The translations under genes and the position numbers were made by a program. A DNA stretch of 64,000 nt from Branchiostoma belcheri (lineage: Eukaryota; Chordata; Leptocardii; Amphioxiformes; Branchiostomatidae): contig NW_017803268.1 in the NCBI RefSeq assembly GCF_001625305.1, positions 957,260 through 1,021,259 of the forward strand, given 5' to 3'. Position 1 is the stretch's first letter, and every line of letters begins with the position of its first letter. The notes beneath the pieces were generated by a model. It searched no databases. It was given only the letters and a program-made list of their open reading frames with translations, and had not been told where the DNA came from. Positions 1 through 13,400 of the stretch are shown here, in pieces.

Positions 1-1100
1 CGCTACGGCATATGGGATTTTGCCGCGGAGGGAGTTACGTACGCCGGCAAAAACTTGCTTCAGCGATCGGCTACCAGAAATTTATCTTATGCTGCCGCTC
101 AAGTCTTCGAAGGTGGTTTAACGAAGTTTATATAAATAATAAAGCCACTTTGCGTAGATCGATCTCCGTTTTCTTGCGATGGTATGAAAATTCAAGTACA
201 GTATATTTTCAAAACGTTTGATATTTCTTTGTTCGTTGCCACATGTTGTTTATTTATCTTATTGTCATGTACAGTTACCAGCGTGAGTCTGAGTCGAGCC
301 ATTGTTCTTATGTGGCCGTTAGCACATGTTGTTTAAACAGACAGCAACATTGAAGAAGAGAACCGAGTTAACAGACGTCGGCACGTTCCTTGAAGTCAGG
401 TTTCCCGCCGTATTTAAATAAGAAATGTGTGGGCCCGCGGCGTTTTGAAAAGACGCGACGCACTTTGGAAAGACCCCGCGCCGTGGCTCATTCAAATTCG
501 CTACATTTTTTGCTAAGTTTAATGTCTTCACCCACGATTTTTGACCGTCAATGTTGACGGTAAGGACTTAAATTTTTACCGTCCGACGGGAAAAAATACC
601 GTCAATTGACGGTAAAACGGGCGCTGGCTAAAGCCCTGGTTGAATGTCACGAGGTTTGTAAACTTAGATGTTGGGGACAAAGCCATAGAAGAGATTTTGA
701 ATAAAATTTATATATATATATTAACGTTACTTATAATTTAAGTTAAAATGTACTTTTGTGTCTCTATTTTTTATTCTGTTAAAAAGACTCTTAAAAGAGA
801 GAAAACAGGTTATAAACTGTTATATACTTGATTTTTGTAATGTTTTAAACTTAAAGAGTTGAAATATAGAAGTGCATGTTCTCTCATTATATACAATGTT
901 GATGAGAACTAGAACCATTTATATAACTTAGGTAAATTGAAATGCTAGGATGGGGAAAATGCTAGAATGCATTGCACTACGGTACGTTCCACCACCATAT
1001 ACTCCTCAACCATCCACCAGTTCGTAAAAACTGTAAGCCTGTAAGCGGCGAAAATGGTCAGCTTTTGCAGAAGCACTTGTTTATGTTGTTTTACGGTAAA
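1..1100. other. Left flank outside the inverted duplication; no convincing gene
   Basis: AT-rich sequence with no supported gene. The first 135 bases are open in frame 1 and end in a stop, giving a 44-residue tail (RYGIWDFAAEG at the start) cut by the window edge. It could be the end of a host or transposon gene, but I cannot name it. Bases 545-615 contain nested inverted copies of the motif ACCGTCAA/TTGACGGT, typical of a short DNA-transposon remnant. Homology to the second arm (about 29180 downward) begins near base 1100. Confidence 0.5.
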
Positions 1101-1352
1101 AAAACCCACCAAATCCCCAGCTCTATAAGCCTGCTACGGAGGCTAAATTTTTGTCCAATTCAAATTGAGGCTGGTAGCGTTACTGCAGTTCACTTTATTT
1201 AGTAAAACGAACTTTTGTTAAAGTAGTTGAAATTACACTAAATTTTGAATCTTTTTTAAAGATGGACATATATTCTTTGGACTGAAAGTGTATTTTGATC
1301 AGAGTAGAAGGTTCTAATTTATAAATCTATGGTGTATCGTTGTCTACGACTC

Positions 1353-1359
1353 TATAAAT
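1353..1359 (+). promoter_or_regulatory. Candidate TATA box of lipoxygenase fusion gene A
   Basis: TATAAAT lies 77 bases before the start codon in otherwise AT-rich sequence. The same motif is kept at the equivalent place in arm B (28920-28926, - strand). Conservation between arms is weak evidence because the whole segment is duplicated. The transcription start is not determined. Confidence 0.45.
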
Positions 1360-1429
1360 TTACTATTTCCCCTCCTCTCAAAAAAAGGTGTGTATCGAGA
1401 CTGTCAGCAAGATTCAAGACAAAAGAAAA

Positions 1430-4400
1430 ATGGCTGCGACTTTGAAGAAACTCGTGACCGAATGCAACGTCCCAGGGAGTAAGTACCTCTTAATATGTGT
1501 ATGACAACACTAAAAGAAAATATTCACGTGTTAGTGTTACCGTCATTATAGTTTGAACTGTTTTTCGGCAAACCGTTCTAGGTACGAACCAGGAAAGTGA
1601 GATTGAGAAATAGTTGTTTTTTTTTTTTGCAAGGTTGAACATACCCATTATGATCGATGTAATTCAACCGAGTCTCTCTCGTACCATTTTAATCAGTCAT
1701 TTCTGAACCATTACATGAACCCAGAACATGTTTGCATCCACATACAATACTTTTTATTCCAATTAGTTACTTTTTTTACTTACTCCAACATTAAATCACA
1801 ACATAGAAGACAAAAATACTTATTTTCACCTGAGTGAAGTGAGGAAATTTCGTGTAAGTGTAATTTCTTAAGAGCACAAGATCGGTGGCATGTCAGGACC
1901 TCTTGGTTCCGCGTCGAGCACTCTGCCGACCCCTACTTAACACAGAATTTACGGATTGAAAACGTTGTTTGTTTCCCAATAGATTTCCTTCCAGACGGGG
2001 CTGAGGTGTTTCTGACCCACACCGAGGACATGCCGGTATCAGCTGATGTCTACTGGTCCGCCTTCCGGAACTTCAGGAAACTGCAGCTACAGTTCGAGGG
2101 GCACGAGAACCTCCGACTGAAGAAAGGTATGTCGTTACTAATTAGTGGATAAGTCCTTACATTTCTTGACCTTTGATTTTGCATGTACCAAATACTTAGT
2201 ACACTGCAATAAGGATCAGAGACAACATCATAACTCTAATGTTAGCGGTACTTCACCACAATACCGGTCCTTTATGACATGTTTTTTGGCGACGTCTCAG
2301 GGATGAGCCTAATGGTACAACAATGTGTGCAGTTTGCACGATTTCTAGGAATTGTACAGGGATTTAGTCCACAGGCAAAGGTCCACAGGCATGGAATGTC
2401 CACAGCAAGTGTCTGTTAGCTGTTTGCTGACACACAGCTATGACCATATTCCTAGAAACCCCTGGGAAAACCTGTCTTCCCCTATCGCCCTACTTCGTGA
2501 CCCCAGGGCTCGTTCACTATACACACAGGGGAGTGTAAAGTGTACTGTATCTGTCTAGACTTAACAGGTATCAAGGCTTCTTCAAAATCCTGAAATCATG
2601 GCAGTGGCATACAAACAATATCCCTAACAGCAACCACTGTCGCCATGGCAATGTATGTTTTCATTGCCAATCTCGTTTGAATTTTCCCTTGGAAAGGATT
2701 TGGCTTGGTGGGCACGGTGGTTTCCTTCTACTACGACCCGACGGACCTGGTGGAGGGGCAGCGGGAGATGAAGCTGGTGGAAAACAACGACTCCACCAAG
2801 ACCTGGCGGGTCGAGGAGGCCAAGCCGAACGATCTGTACAACAGCTATGAGATGACCATCAAGGTATCCAATCACACTTATTTTGCCTTGTTTTTAAACG
2901 TAACAATCTCAAAGAATTCAGATATTCTATTTAAGATTTTCAAGTTCACAGATCTCCGCCAAGTGTTTTGGGTTTTCGTGAATATATTTGGAGAACAACT
3001 ATATATATGTGATGTAATCTAATCGGGTATGATGTAATTTAATTGGGCACGTCTGTAGGTTGAAGGGACTGACACCGCCAAGGTGACCATATCCGTGCGT
3101 TTCGTGTCCGCCATTAAAGATCCGGTGAAACGTCGTGAGGACATCGCCTACCACATGGTAAGTAAACACTGATGGTTTTCTTCGCCACAAAGCTCTTAGC
3201 CGGGACGGGGGGCGGTCTGAAGTGAAGGCCGAGAGATTCATTTTGAAATTTGAGGACAATTTGATTTTCATTTAGAATTGTTTTAGTACCTTGGCAAGAA
3301 ATAAGTAGAGGTGCTATGTAAATGCTGCTGTAATAATTTTGCATGCCAAATCAAAAGCAATTTGAATATGCCCAATCACTTGAATTAAACTACTGTAATT
3401 GTACATCTTTCTTCATAGTTGTGAAAACTATATATCCATTAGCAGTAAGATCACGTTTGTAATAAGGTACTATAGCAATCTTTTGGAGATTAATGATTTT
3501 TTTCTTGTTACAAGGTTCATCTGTTGGGAGCTCGCATCCGGGACATCCTGAATTACGTTGTCCGTGAGAAGGTGGGAGGGCACCACCGCTTCGAGCTGGA
3601 GGTGGACTGTTCTCGCGAGAAATTGTGGGGAACCGTGGGGAACTTCAATGACGTCAGTTGGATACGCGAATCCACGCGTGAGTTTGCGAGAATTGTGATG
3701 TTTCATCGATTAATATCATTAAACGTACTACACTGATCTTGCTAGACCTCTAGTCCTCAGATACTGAATCCAACAAGTTCATTGATAATGTATCAAATAC
3801 ATACATACACGATTCTTTATTGACACAACAAAAAAGTACAGTGGCTTTTGTATGGTCTAATACAACTAAAGATTTAATCTCATATATTGGTGCTGTAGCA
3901 GACACCTTGTACTGTTGGATTACGTACATTATGTAGCAAGTGGTTGGGCAAAGTTAGAGGGGCTGGTCACCATGTCTCCATCCGTGTAACTGTATTTGTT
4001 AGGGTGGACCATTTGAAGGTAAACATGCAATTTTACCTTAACATTTCTAGATAGTAGCTGTATTTGTTAGGGTGGACCATGCAGGTAAACATGCAATTTT
4101 ACCTTAACATTTCTAGATAGTAGCTGTATTTGTTAGGGTGGACCATGTGAAGGTAAACATGCAATTTTACCTTAACATTTCTAGACAGTAACTGATTCTA
4201 TCTTTCACAGATACCGTTGTGAAGGGGATCCGTCGGACGATCTATTTCACCAAGGACCGTTCTCTGGAGGTCCGTCTGGCCTGGGCTGACAGCAGTGACT
4301 ACCTGTTCGTATATGAGGGAGACAACAGTCCGGACTTTCTGCACTGCAAGTACTACCGGGGCAGGGTAAAGGACTGAAATGTTGTCGTGCTCGTATAGGA

Positions 4401-7400
4401 CTGTTATGCCATAGCTAAAGTAGAGCATGAGATGTCAGTATCTTACTTTGGGTGGCAAAGGGCTAATGCTTGGCAAATCGGTACTGCCTGACAAATGTCA
4501 TACTGTCTTTCAAAAGATTTGCTTGGAGATTTGATTTCACCATAGTTAACGTTTAATATTGACTGAAGGAGGCCTACATGTGTTTGTCAAAACCACGTCT
4601 GTTGAAGAATGAAGACGTTTATTGCACATTTCTGCCACACTTGGCTAAGTACAGGTCACAACAAAACAAGATGAATGGACACGGTTAACAGATAACAAAA
4701 TTAACCAACTATCGTTATATAAATTCAACTTCTCCTCGCTTTTCAGTTATTGCAGAAATAAACGTACAGATCTGTCTTTCGATGGGTGGTTTGTCTAGTC
4801 GCATAAGTACAGTAGTTCATTCTATAGCTAGTACATGCTTCTATCAACTACTGTATGAATGATCTAACCTCTTGGTGCTAATTTTCATATTCATAACCAA
4901 AGTAACACAAACCTTCTAAAGCTTAAAGGTTTGAGATGCAACAGTAAGGTCACATTCTTAAGGTAGTTGTCGTCTTTCCACAGCTCCAGTTCTTCGCCGT
5001 GAGCCCTAAGAAGGTGAAAGTCGTGTACGACTGTTCCTTCCTGCCGGCTAAAGACGCACCAGTGGAGGAGTTTAAGAAATGGTTCGTTCCGGCTATCGCT
5101 AGTAGGATCGGCTGGCTCAAGGTTGGAAAATATTTTATCACAAAAATATACTAGCTTATGTGCATACCTTCTCAATAATACAATCTATCTCAGTTCGATC
5201 CACCTAGACTTTCCTACTTTGGTGTCTAGAAAAATCACTAATTTGTGTACATGTCAATAGAATGTATATTTCATTAACTCGTGCTACAAAGATTCGTCCT
5301 ATTTTGATGTCTAAAATAATCACTAACTTAGTTAAGTCAAATGCAATGAAGCATATTTTCCTTAATTTTATTTTGACTTGTAAGTAACAATATAGCTGTG
5401 TGGCTATGGTATCTTAAATATTTAAGTAATGCATTTTCGTTCATTTTATTGACTGTTAAGTAACTACAGAATGGTGTATGACAATGATATCTAACTATTT
5501 TAGAAATGACAATGACATCTATTTTAGAAATGCAATGTTTGTAAATATAAGTAGTGAAGAAGGTCCTTTGCTTGCCTTGTAACGTAGGAGGCGTTTGGTG
5601 AAGCGAAGCCGAGTGTGAACGTTGAAGCCCCCGCCACCCCCGCGGGACCTCCTGCCTTCAAGAAAGGAGCGTACTCCACCGGGGCCCGGGGGGTCGTCAG
5701 GGGACCCCTGGAGGATGTGTGGAAGGTCTTCCGGCCTTTTGGACGCGTGAGTAGTTTTGAAGATATTCTAGTTTCATTCTACTGTAACGTACAGTCAAAC
5801 CTGTTCATGCGCCACCTGTTCAACCCGGCCACATGGCCATGGCGACCACTTTCCCTACAGACGCACACATTCAGTATTTGACATCAAAATACAATAACTT
5901 TGTCTCAATCATGTTAATTCGACCCTATTCAAGGAGGCAACCTGTCCAAAACGACCGCTTTTTTGGTCCCCTGGCTGGATGTCTTGGGCAAGTTTTACTT
6001 TATTGTACGACATTGAAGGTTTATTGGATTAGTATCTGTGTCAATCAATCCATATTCATAATAGTAAAGTAAAACTTTTTAAATAATATACATGTATCTA
6101 ACGACTTTTATTACTTGTCAATTATAATATTTTGGTTATTAGATATTAATAAAAATTCATGCCTACAGGACTGTATGGAGTACTGGAAGATCTATGACAA
6201 CATGGAGATCGAGGAGCCCGGAAATGACGTACAAGGCTGCATCCGGTGTTTTGTGACGTCCAAAACCAAAAGTAAGATCAGGGAGAGGCTGGAATGGCGG
6301 GACGATAACAATCACGTCGAGGTGAGTAACTTGCATTCCTCCACCTACCACAGGGTATAAATCTAAAGTCTAATTTTATTTAATACAAATTAATATTGTA
6401 TGTGTATGGTGTTGTAACCTGAATGTAACGCCATTGTCCTTTGACTAATATTAATTTAAAAAGCACTGAAATTCATCTGTTGTCTTATCATTCAGATATA
6501 CAGCCTATTGTCCATGGATCCTCCCCCTCCAGTGACTATGACAAATGTCTACACCACCATTACTATGACGGAAGGTAAGGGTAATCGATTAATGTGTATA
6601 TACACTACGATAAATTCTGATGCGAGCTGCACTAAAATCACTTTAAATGTACACAGCACTAAGATCACTTTAAATGTACACAGCACTAAGATCACTTTAA
6701 ATGTATATTAGCTGTTTTATTGTGAATTCAAAATCGCAAAAAAGCGTCGAATGTGCTCCATTCATGAAGTGCCTACTATTTTTTTTATTACAACATTTAA
6801 CACAAGACACGGTAACGGCACACTCAAAAGTTTTTCAACTTACTGACCATTTGATTGATTGAACGCCTACTCGTGTAGTATAGACCTTAATGCCACAGAC
6901 ATGTAAATACGTTCACGTTGTAATATTTTTCCTTGCACAGTTGGTGAGAAGGAGACTGAAGTGAAGTTCGAGTGTACCTTTGACGTCAGCGTGTCGTTTG
7001 CGGTGTCCCGTATCCAAGACAACCAGAAGGCCGCCTACATGGCGTGCATCACCGGGCTGCAGCAGCTCTTCCACTCCGAGGTCGGGACGCTAGAGGTCGT
7101 TGTTGGGAGCGCCGCTGATCTGGCACGCACTGACGGCTGGTGTAAGTACTTCTTTAAAAAAACGTCCTGTAAGATAGGTAACATTTGCAAAGCAAATTCA
7201 TAATGTTTACCTTCATCTGGTCTAGTCTAACAAACTTCTGCTGTTAATTATTTAAAGGTAAATACATTCAAATGCATGGTGATCAGGCTGTCCAACTTTG
7301 TTCTGCTACATAATGTAACCGAACACCAGTTACCATGGTGACAGACGTCTGGTCCAAGTCATTGACAACAAAGGCTAATCTCTTACTGTCCCTGTATAAA

Positions 7401-10400
7401 ATCACGCGAGCTCTCGTCGAATCGTGCTCTCGCGAGAGCAGATCCAAAATGGCGACGTCATTTCAAAAGGATCTGTTTTTGTCTCATGCCCCGAAGAAAA
7501 CTGCTTGATAAGATTAGCGTTCGTGTTGGCAGCTTTAAAAAGTTAGTCATTTTATGAAATCTTTAAAATTTCGTATTTCAGTTGATGCTGATCCCTATGT
7601 TGTGCTCGCTGTGAATGATGGGAAGCCTGTGACCACCAAGGTGTGCCGCTCTACCCAGAAGCCCATCTGGGACGACCGTTTTGAGCTGCCGGTGACGTCA
7701 CGGACAAGAAACATCGTCTTCACCATCATGTATGTATGGGACTAAAGACTTTCAGAATTGCTGCTTCTAACTTCTACTTACAACCATTACAAATAGGACT
7801 CGCCTTGTATTTGATGCCATTGGTATATTCCACTTTTTCGTGGAATAGTAAAGCCGTCATATATTCAAAATAGCCATAGAAAATAGCCTGTATTGTCTTT
7901 GTATACCCATAAAAGTCAAAATACTTGTCTTCTGTAAAATAATAGCAAGCGTCTTCCTAACACAACATCGCATTTTTGCCTCAAAGATTTTAGTCTGCTA
8001 TGGAATAGGACTTACTACAGTTAAGAGTGACCATAAAATTGACTTTGAAAATTCCTTTTCTCCGCCCTGAAATTGCATTAGGTGCCTTTATATGAACCTT
8101 CCTACATATACATTCTGGTAACTAGAAAGGTAACATTTGCAAAGCAAATGCATAATGTTTACCTTCGCATATGGTTTGGTTTTCTTACTCAAATACATGT
8201 GCATTCATATAATATATGGTCTGACAAGAGTCTAAATCCCTCCTATAAAATTGCAACATGATGTAACCCAACACCATGGTGACAGACACCAACAAGTTAG
8301 GCCATTGGCCAGGTCAGAGGTCAGTATTTGGAACAGAAGAAGTAAAACGTAGTAAAAACAATGTTTTCCTTCGGTAAACATAATGAAGTAGTTAATCTGT
8401 CTGATCATCTCTAATTCCACATCCGATGTCTACAGGGACCGAGACACGGTCGGACAGGACGACATCATGGGAACAGCTAACGTCAACCTGGACGAGCTGA
8501 CGTCAGGTCAGGAGAAGAGGATGACTCTGGACGTGCAGGGAGGAGGGACGCTGAACGTCAGGCTGTACCTGAAGATGCATGACCAGCCCAAGGACGAGGT
8601 GGACGGAGACAAGCTCGTCAAACAGATCACTCTGCCGTTCCTGGCCCCGGTGTTCCAGAGCGAACTGGACGCCATCAGGAACGAGTTTACCAGCCTCATC
8701 ACCTCGTTTTTGGGCCATGGTATATAAAGTCTTTATTTTCTTTATCTAGTGAAAGCTACTTTACGCATGGCAACATAGGACACTAAACAAAGGTACGACG
8801 TATATATAGACGAGAAGTTGGGTAGTTAGCAGCAAATGCATGTAAACACCTGCTCTCTAAGAAGAGGGTTGGGCGTCGGCTTATTTTTGACGTGTTGAGG
8901 GTTTATCCTACTATCTTTCTTGTACTGGTATCTTCTTTTTGACAGCCTTCAGGTTGCAAATGGATGCTTCCCTGTCTAGCAGCCCCAAAAAGAGTATATA
9001 AAGAGGCATAATCAAGGTTTTACATATGGCACCTGCCTATACGATGTAGTTCTGCGTTGTTTCTTACCGTGTTTTGTTGCTCCCCAGGCCAGAAGTACGA
9101 GCTGAGCTACATGACCCGTCTGCGGACCCACCCCGATGTACCCCTAGAGGAGATGCCCGCCGCCTGTGTTCCCATGCCGATTGGCGAGATGTTCACTCCG
9201 CTTAAAGCCGGGCGGCTCATGCAGCGCCTCATGGAGTTCATCAGCTCACAGGTTCATAGAATCTTCTGTTTCCAATTGCCTTCCTCTTGTTAGCAGGATG
9301 AGTAGAGAATCTGGGAATGGATGTTCCATGATTTTGGTAGGCAAGTTACTGTTGAGGAGAGCAAGGTCAAGTTCGAAAATAGGGGTTCCTCAGTTATACT
9401 GCAATGGACCTTTTTGTGTTCGTCGTTTTTTTTTTTGATGCTGGAAACAGCTACAAGTTTGTGTATTATCCACGTTCTACAACTGCATCGTGTAAAGACT
9501 AGCACTATACAGTGGACCGATGTATAGCTTTTATATGTGCAATGCAAACCCATACCATACCTTTTTATGAAAGGTTCATACATTACAAGAAGGTTGAAAA
9601 TAAAGAATCGACGTGCACCCCAATCGACTTCTCCTTTGTAAAAATGTATACAACTGCTCGTTATTTCTAGGCCCAGATCATGATCCGCCTGGCGCAAGTC
9701 AAGGGCATCTGGGACCCGTGGAAGGCCAACTTCAGCGGCTACCTTCCTGCTAACGAGAGGCTGATAGAAGAGTGGCAGAAAGACGAGGAGTTCTGCCGCC
9801 AGTATCTACAGGGTAAGTATAGTATTTTTCACCAATACACTCGTATGCTGTAATTCCGGGCCTTTGTTTTTCACGGTACTTGTTTATGACGACGACGTAC
9901 TTGTACATGGTTTCCGCGGTCAATTCTGTACCGCGAACTTATTACCGTGAACAAATAATTCGCAGACTTTTTTTCTGCACTTGGCGCACTTGGCGCTACA
10001 TAGTTCCGAGAAACCTGCCGTTTTTCCATTGTGTAATTTTACTACCGTGATCACAGATGTAATACCATTCTCAATCTTGAAACCATACCCCATTCTCTTC
10101 GGGTCGGCTTGGACATTTTTTTGCTCCAGACCCTTCCTTCTGGCAGACGATTTTTCTAGCCTTTCCAGTGTTTGCTGGGCGGGCGCACAACACTTTCGGC
10201 ACCGTAGACATAAAAGAGGAACCAACGATGGTTTGACCACCATGTGTGATAGCGCATCGTCGATCTGACATGTTCATGTTCTTTCATCCGAAATTTCAGG
10301 CATCAACCCCATGCTGTTGACCGTGTGTAAAGACCAGAGTCAGATCCCTGCCGAGATGTTGGAGCTCAAGGCACAGGGCAAGACCACGGAACAGCTCATG

Positions 10401-13400
10401 AACGAGAACAGGCTGTTCATCGTGGACTACGCGCCCATGCTCGGTGTTCCCGCTACCCCGGGCAAGTTCTTCTACGCTCCGATCGTTCTGTTGTACAAGG
10501 AGCAGGATGGCGCGAAATCTCGTCTCAACCTTCTAGGAATCCAGTTGTCAAGGAAGAAAGGTAGGGAATATTACACACCCTTGTTTGTGGGTATGGCATT
10601 TTTAACAAATACCTTTTTGTGTATCCGATGTGAAATTTATGCAACAAGAAATTTCTGCCTGAAAATTTCGCTGGAACTTAAGGTTAGGGTTGGTATTGGA
10701 CAAAACCATATAAAGTTTATTAGGATTAGTTGATTTGGTCTTATCGTTCGTGCTAGGACTTAGGAGTATGGTTAAGGATAGGTTTAGTCTCAACATCACG
10801 ACCAGTCCCTTTGCTACCTTGTAATTCAAACCCCCAAGTAGCGTCGGGGACAGTATTTGGCAGGGCAGATATATGGTTTCACATTGGGTTGTGGCATAAT
10901 CATTAACAGGATTCACATTGGGTTGTGGCATAATCATTTCACAGGAATCTAACATGTATTACGGCTTCCTTGTTCTTTTTCCTAGGTGAGAATGAGGTGT
11001 TTTCCCCAGAAACTGCCAAGACTCATCCCAACAAGTACATGTTCGCCAAAATGCACGTGGTGTCGGCAGACAACAACGTGCACCAGTTCCTGTACCACCT
11101 GGGCTACACTCACCTCGCCATGGAGCCCATCGCAGTGTCCCTGCACACCCACCTGCCCCCGGACCACCCCGTCCACCGCCTGCTGCTACCGCACTTCAAG
11201 GACACCATCGGCATCAACTACCTGGCGCGCCACTCGCTCGTCTCCCGCATCTTCCCCATCACCGACCCGATGTTCGCTACTTCCACCGTGGGAGGGCTCG
11301 TCATGTTCCTCAAGGAGTGGCGCAAGTACAACTTCATGGACATGGCGTGAGTGTTGAAATTGTACTGAGTTCCGATGTTAAGCCCTTGAATCTGACACTC
11401 AGAACAAGCTTTTAAGCTCGGCAAATATTTACTATGCTGAGATACTCTTTAGCCTGATAGCTAGTCTTACAGGGTTCAGTTCAGATCACACAAAATAACA
11501 TACAACAAATTAAATGGTAAACGGATGCACATAGTGGCACAGAATTAAATTTATATTATCTACAAAACGAAATGTTGACATTGTACATTTGAAATTGTAC
11601 AATTGTTACAGTTGACATTGTACATTTGTTAAAGCTATATCTTGTTCCGCCAAAAAGCAGTTACTCAAGCAACTGGATATGATTTTGAAAACGTCAGACG
11701 TTTCAGCTAGTATCCACTAGCTTTCGTCACTGTAACTGCTTTTTGGCGTATCGTATTACCTGGATGTCTAAACCTTCATCGACGTATATCTTGTTCATTT
11801 TTTTCAAGTTTCCCAGAAGAGCTGAAACGCCGTGGTTTTGATGAGGCTAAGACTGACGGACTAGAGAACTACTTCTACCGGGATGACGGCTTCAAACTGT
11901 GGAACATCTACAAGACTTACGTGACTGGGATGGTCGACAGGGCCTACACCACTGACAAGGCTGTTAAGGACGACCAAGGTGTGTTAGGCTACTAAATACT
12001 ATGTTTTAATATTACTTGATTAGAGCATGCATTCACATTCGGCAACCGAAATAATTTAGGCCCACTGATTATGGCTTCACCACAAAGTATACTGTATGTT
12101 CTTTAATCAGAGTGAGTGCGCGGTATCTTGAATTTTGTTTTACTTCCAATTTTGGCTGCTGTTTTTAGTAAAAAAAAGACCTATTTGAGCTCGTGGTCTT
12201 CAAATTTTGCTACAATTAACAATCTGCCTTTTTGTATATTAGAGGTTTTTTCACATCTGCCATTTTGGATTAGTGTGTATGTCTGTTCAACATACCAACA
12301 TATAACATGCTACTGCATGTACTATATCAGTTTACCCGCCAATTGGCCAACACCTTAACCGAGAATTGTCATTACTGTGGCGCCGATGAAGAGCTTCTAT
12401 ATACTTCCGTTTAAGATCTGTTATGTTGTCTCTAATATAAACGACGAATCATCTTGAATATCTAACCTCTAACGAAATGCTGTTTCTCATGGATAGCTCT
12501 CCAGAAGTTCTGCCAGATGATCGAAGGTCCCGGACAACTTCACGGATTTCCTCGCGAGATTTCGGACAAGAAGCTGCTGATCGACTGCCTGACCAACATC
12601 ATCTTCAACGTGAGCGCACAGCACTCCGCCATCAACTTCCCGCAGTATGACTTCTACTCCTTCGTGCCCAACAGGTGAGAACGTTACCTGTCATTTTCAT
12701 AGCCTGGTACGTATCCAGTCTATCGTGGTTGAGGCAGGCTGTCTTCGGGGCTCGAATAGTTTTCCCCCCGTCCAGTTCAACAGGCCGCCCGGTGGGAGTG
12801 TTACGCCTGTAGGAGCTTTGCTAATAGAGTTTTGTAGGCCAAGTGTTGATCGAGGTGGAGCTAATTGAGCTCCCGTCTTGCAAAATCTACCGGGGAACCT
12901 AGCTGAGTCGGGCGGCGAAGAGCTCCTCCAGTCCCGAAGAGAACCTGTCTCTACCACGATGGACTGGACACCAGGCTGTCATTTTCAAGCCATGACACAA
13001 TCAAGGAAGCTAAATTCTAAATGATCTAGGGCTAGATTCCTCAGGCAAAACAAATAATTGTTGACCGCAATTATTCTTTGTAACGTTCGGGTAAATATGA
13101 ATTTTAAGGATGGATACCTCAAAAAGATGACTACACTACAACAGACTGTCATTTACACTCCGTGTTTTTAACTATACCCCCAGGCCGGCCCAGCTGTCGA
13201 TGCCGATGCCTGACGGACCGAACGACATGCTGCAGTCCGCTGTTCTAGAGGCCCTGCCGCCTCCACAGTTCACGGCTCTTCAGGTTCTCCTGTCCTACAT
13301 GCTGTCTATGCCGTCACAGACTGCCATCACTGGGGTAAGATTGCACATTAATGAAACATTTGATAATGATGTCCATCGCATATAAAAGATTTATCAACAT

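Larger units (their letters stand above)
1100..13334 (+). repeat. Inverted-duplication arm A
   Basis: This segment reappears in reverse orientation at about 16207-29180. It contains the promoter and the first 20 exons of a lipoxygenase fusion gene. Exons are near-identical between arms over most of the length, and introns align with many indels. Compared with arm B it carries a 260-bp interspersed element (8121-8382) and a triplicated 67-bp unit (3990-4190). It lacks the LINE fragment of arm B intron 2 and about 265 bp present in arm B intron 3. The outer boundary lies near 1100, where similarity to arm B stops. Toward the inner end the exons become more diverged. Confidence 0.93.

Noticed and set aside
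12-221. Open frame at the left edge as a small gene
   Set aside because: No domain, no codon bias and no splice context. A different frame gives a more protein-like 44-residue tail, but it is cut by the edge and unidentifiable.
10986-11346. Reading Gly in DTIGIN as the R-specific lipoxygenase signature
   Set aside because: After noting that the iron ligands are the second and third His of HQFLYHLGYTH, the stereocontrol residue aligns with Ala in NYLAR, not with that Gly.
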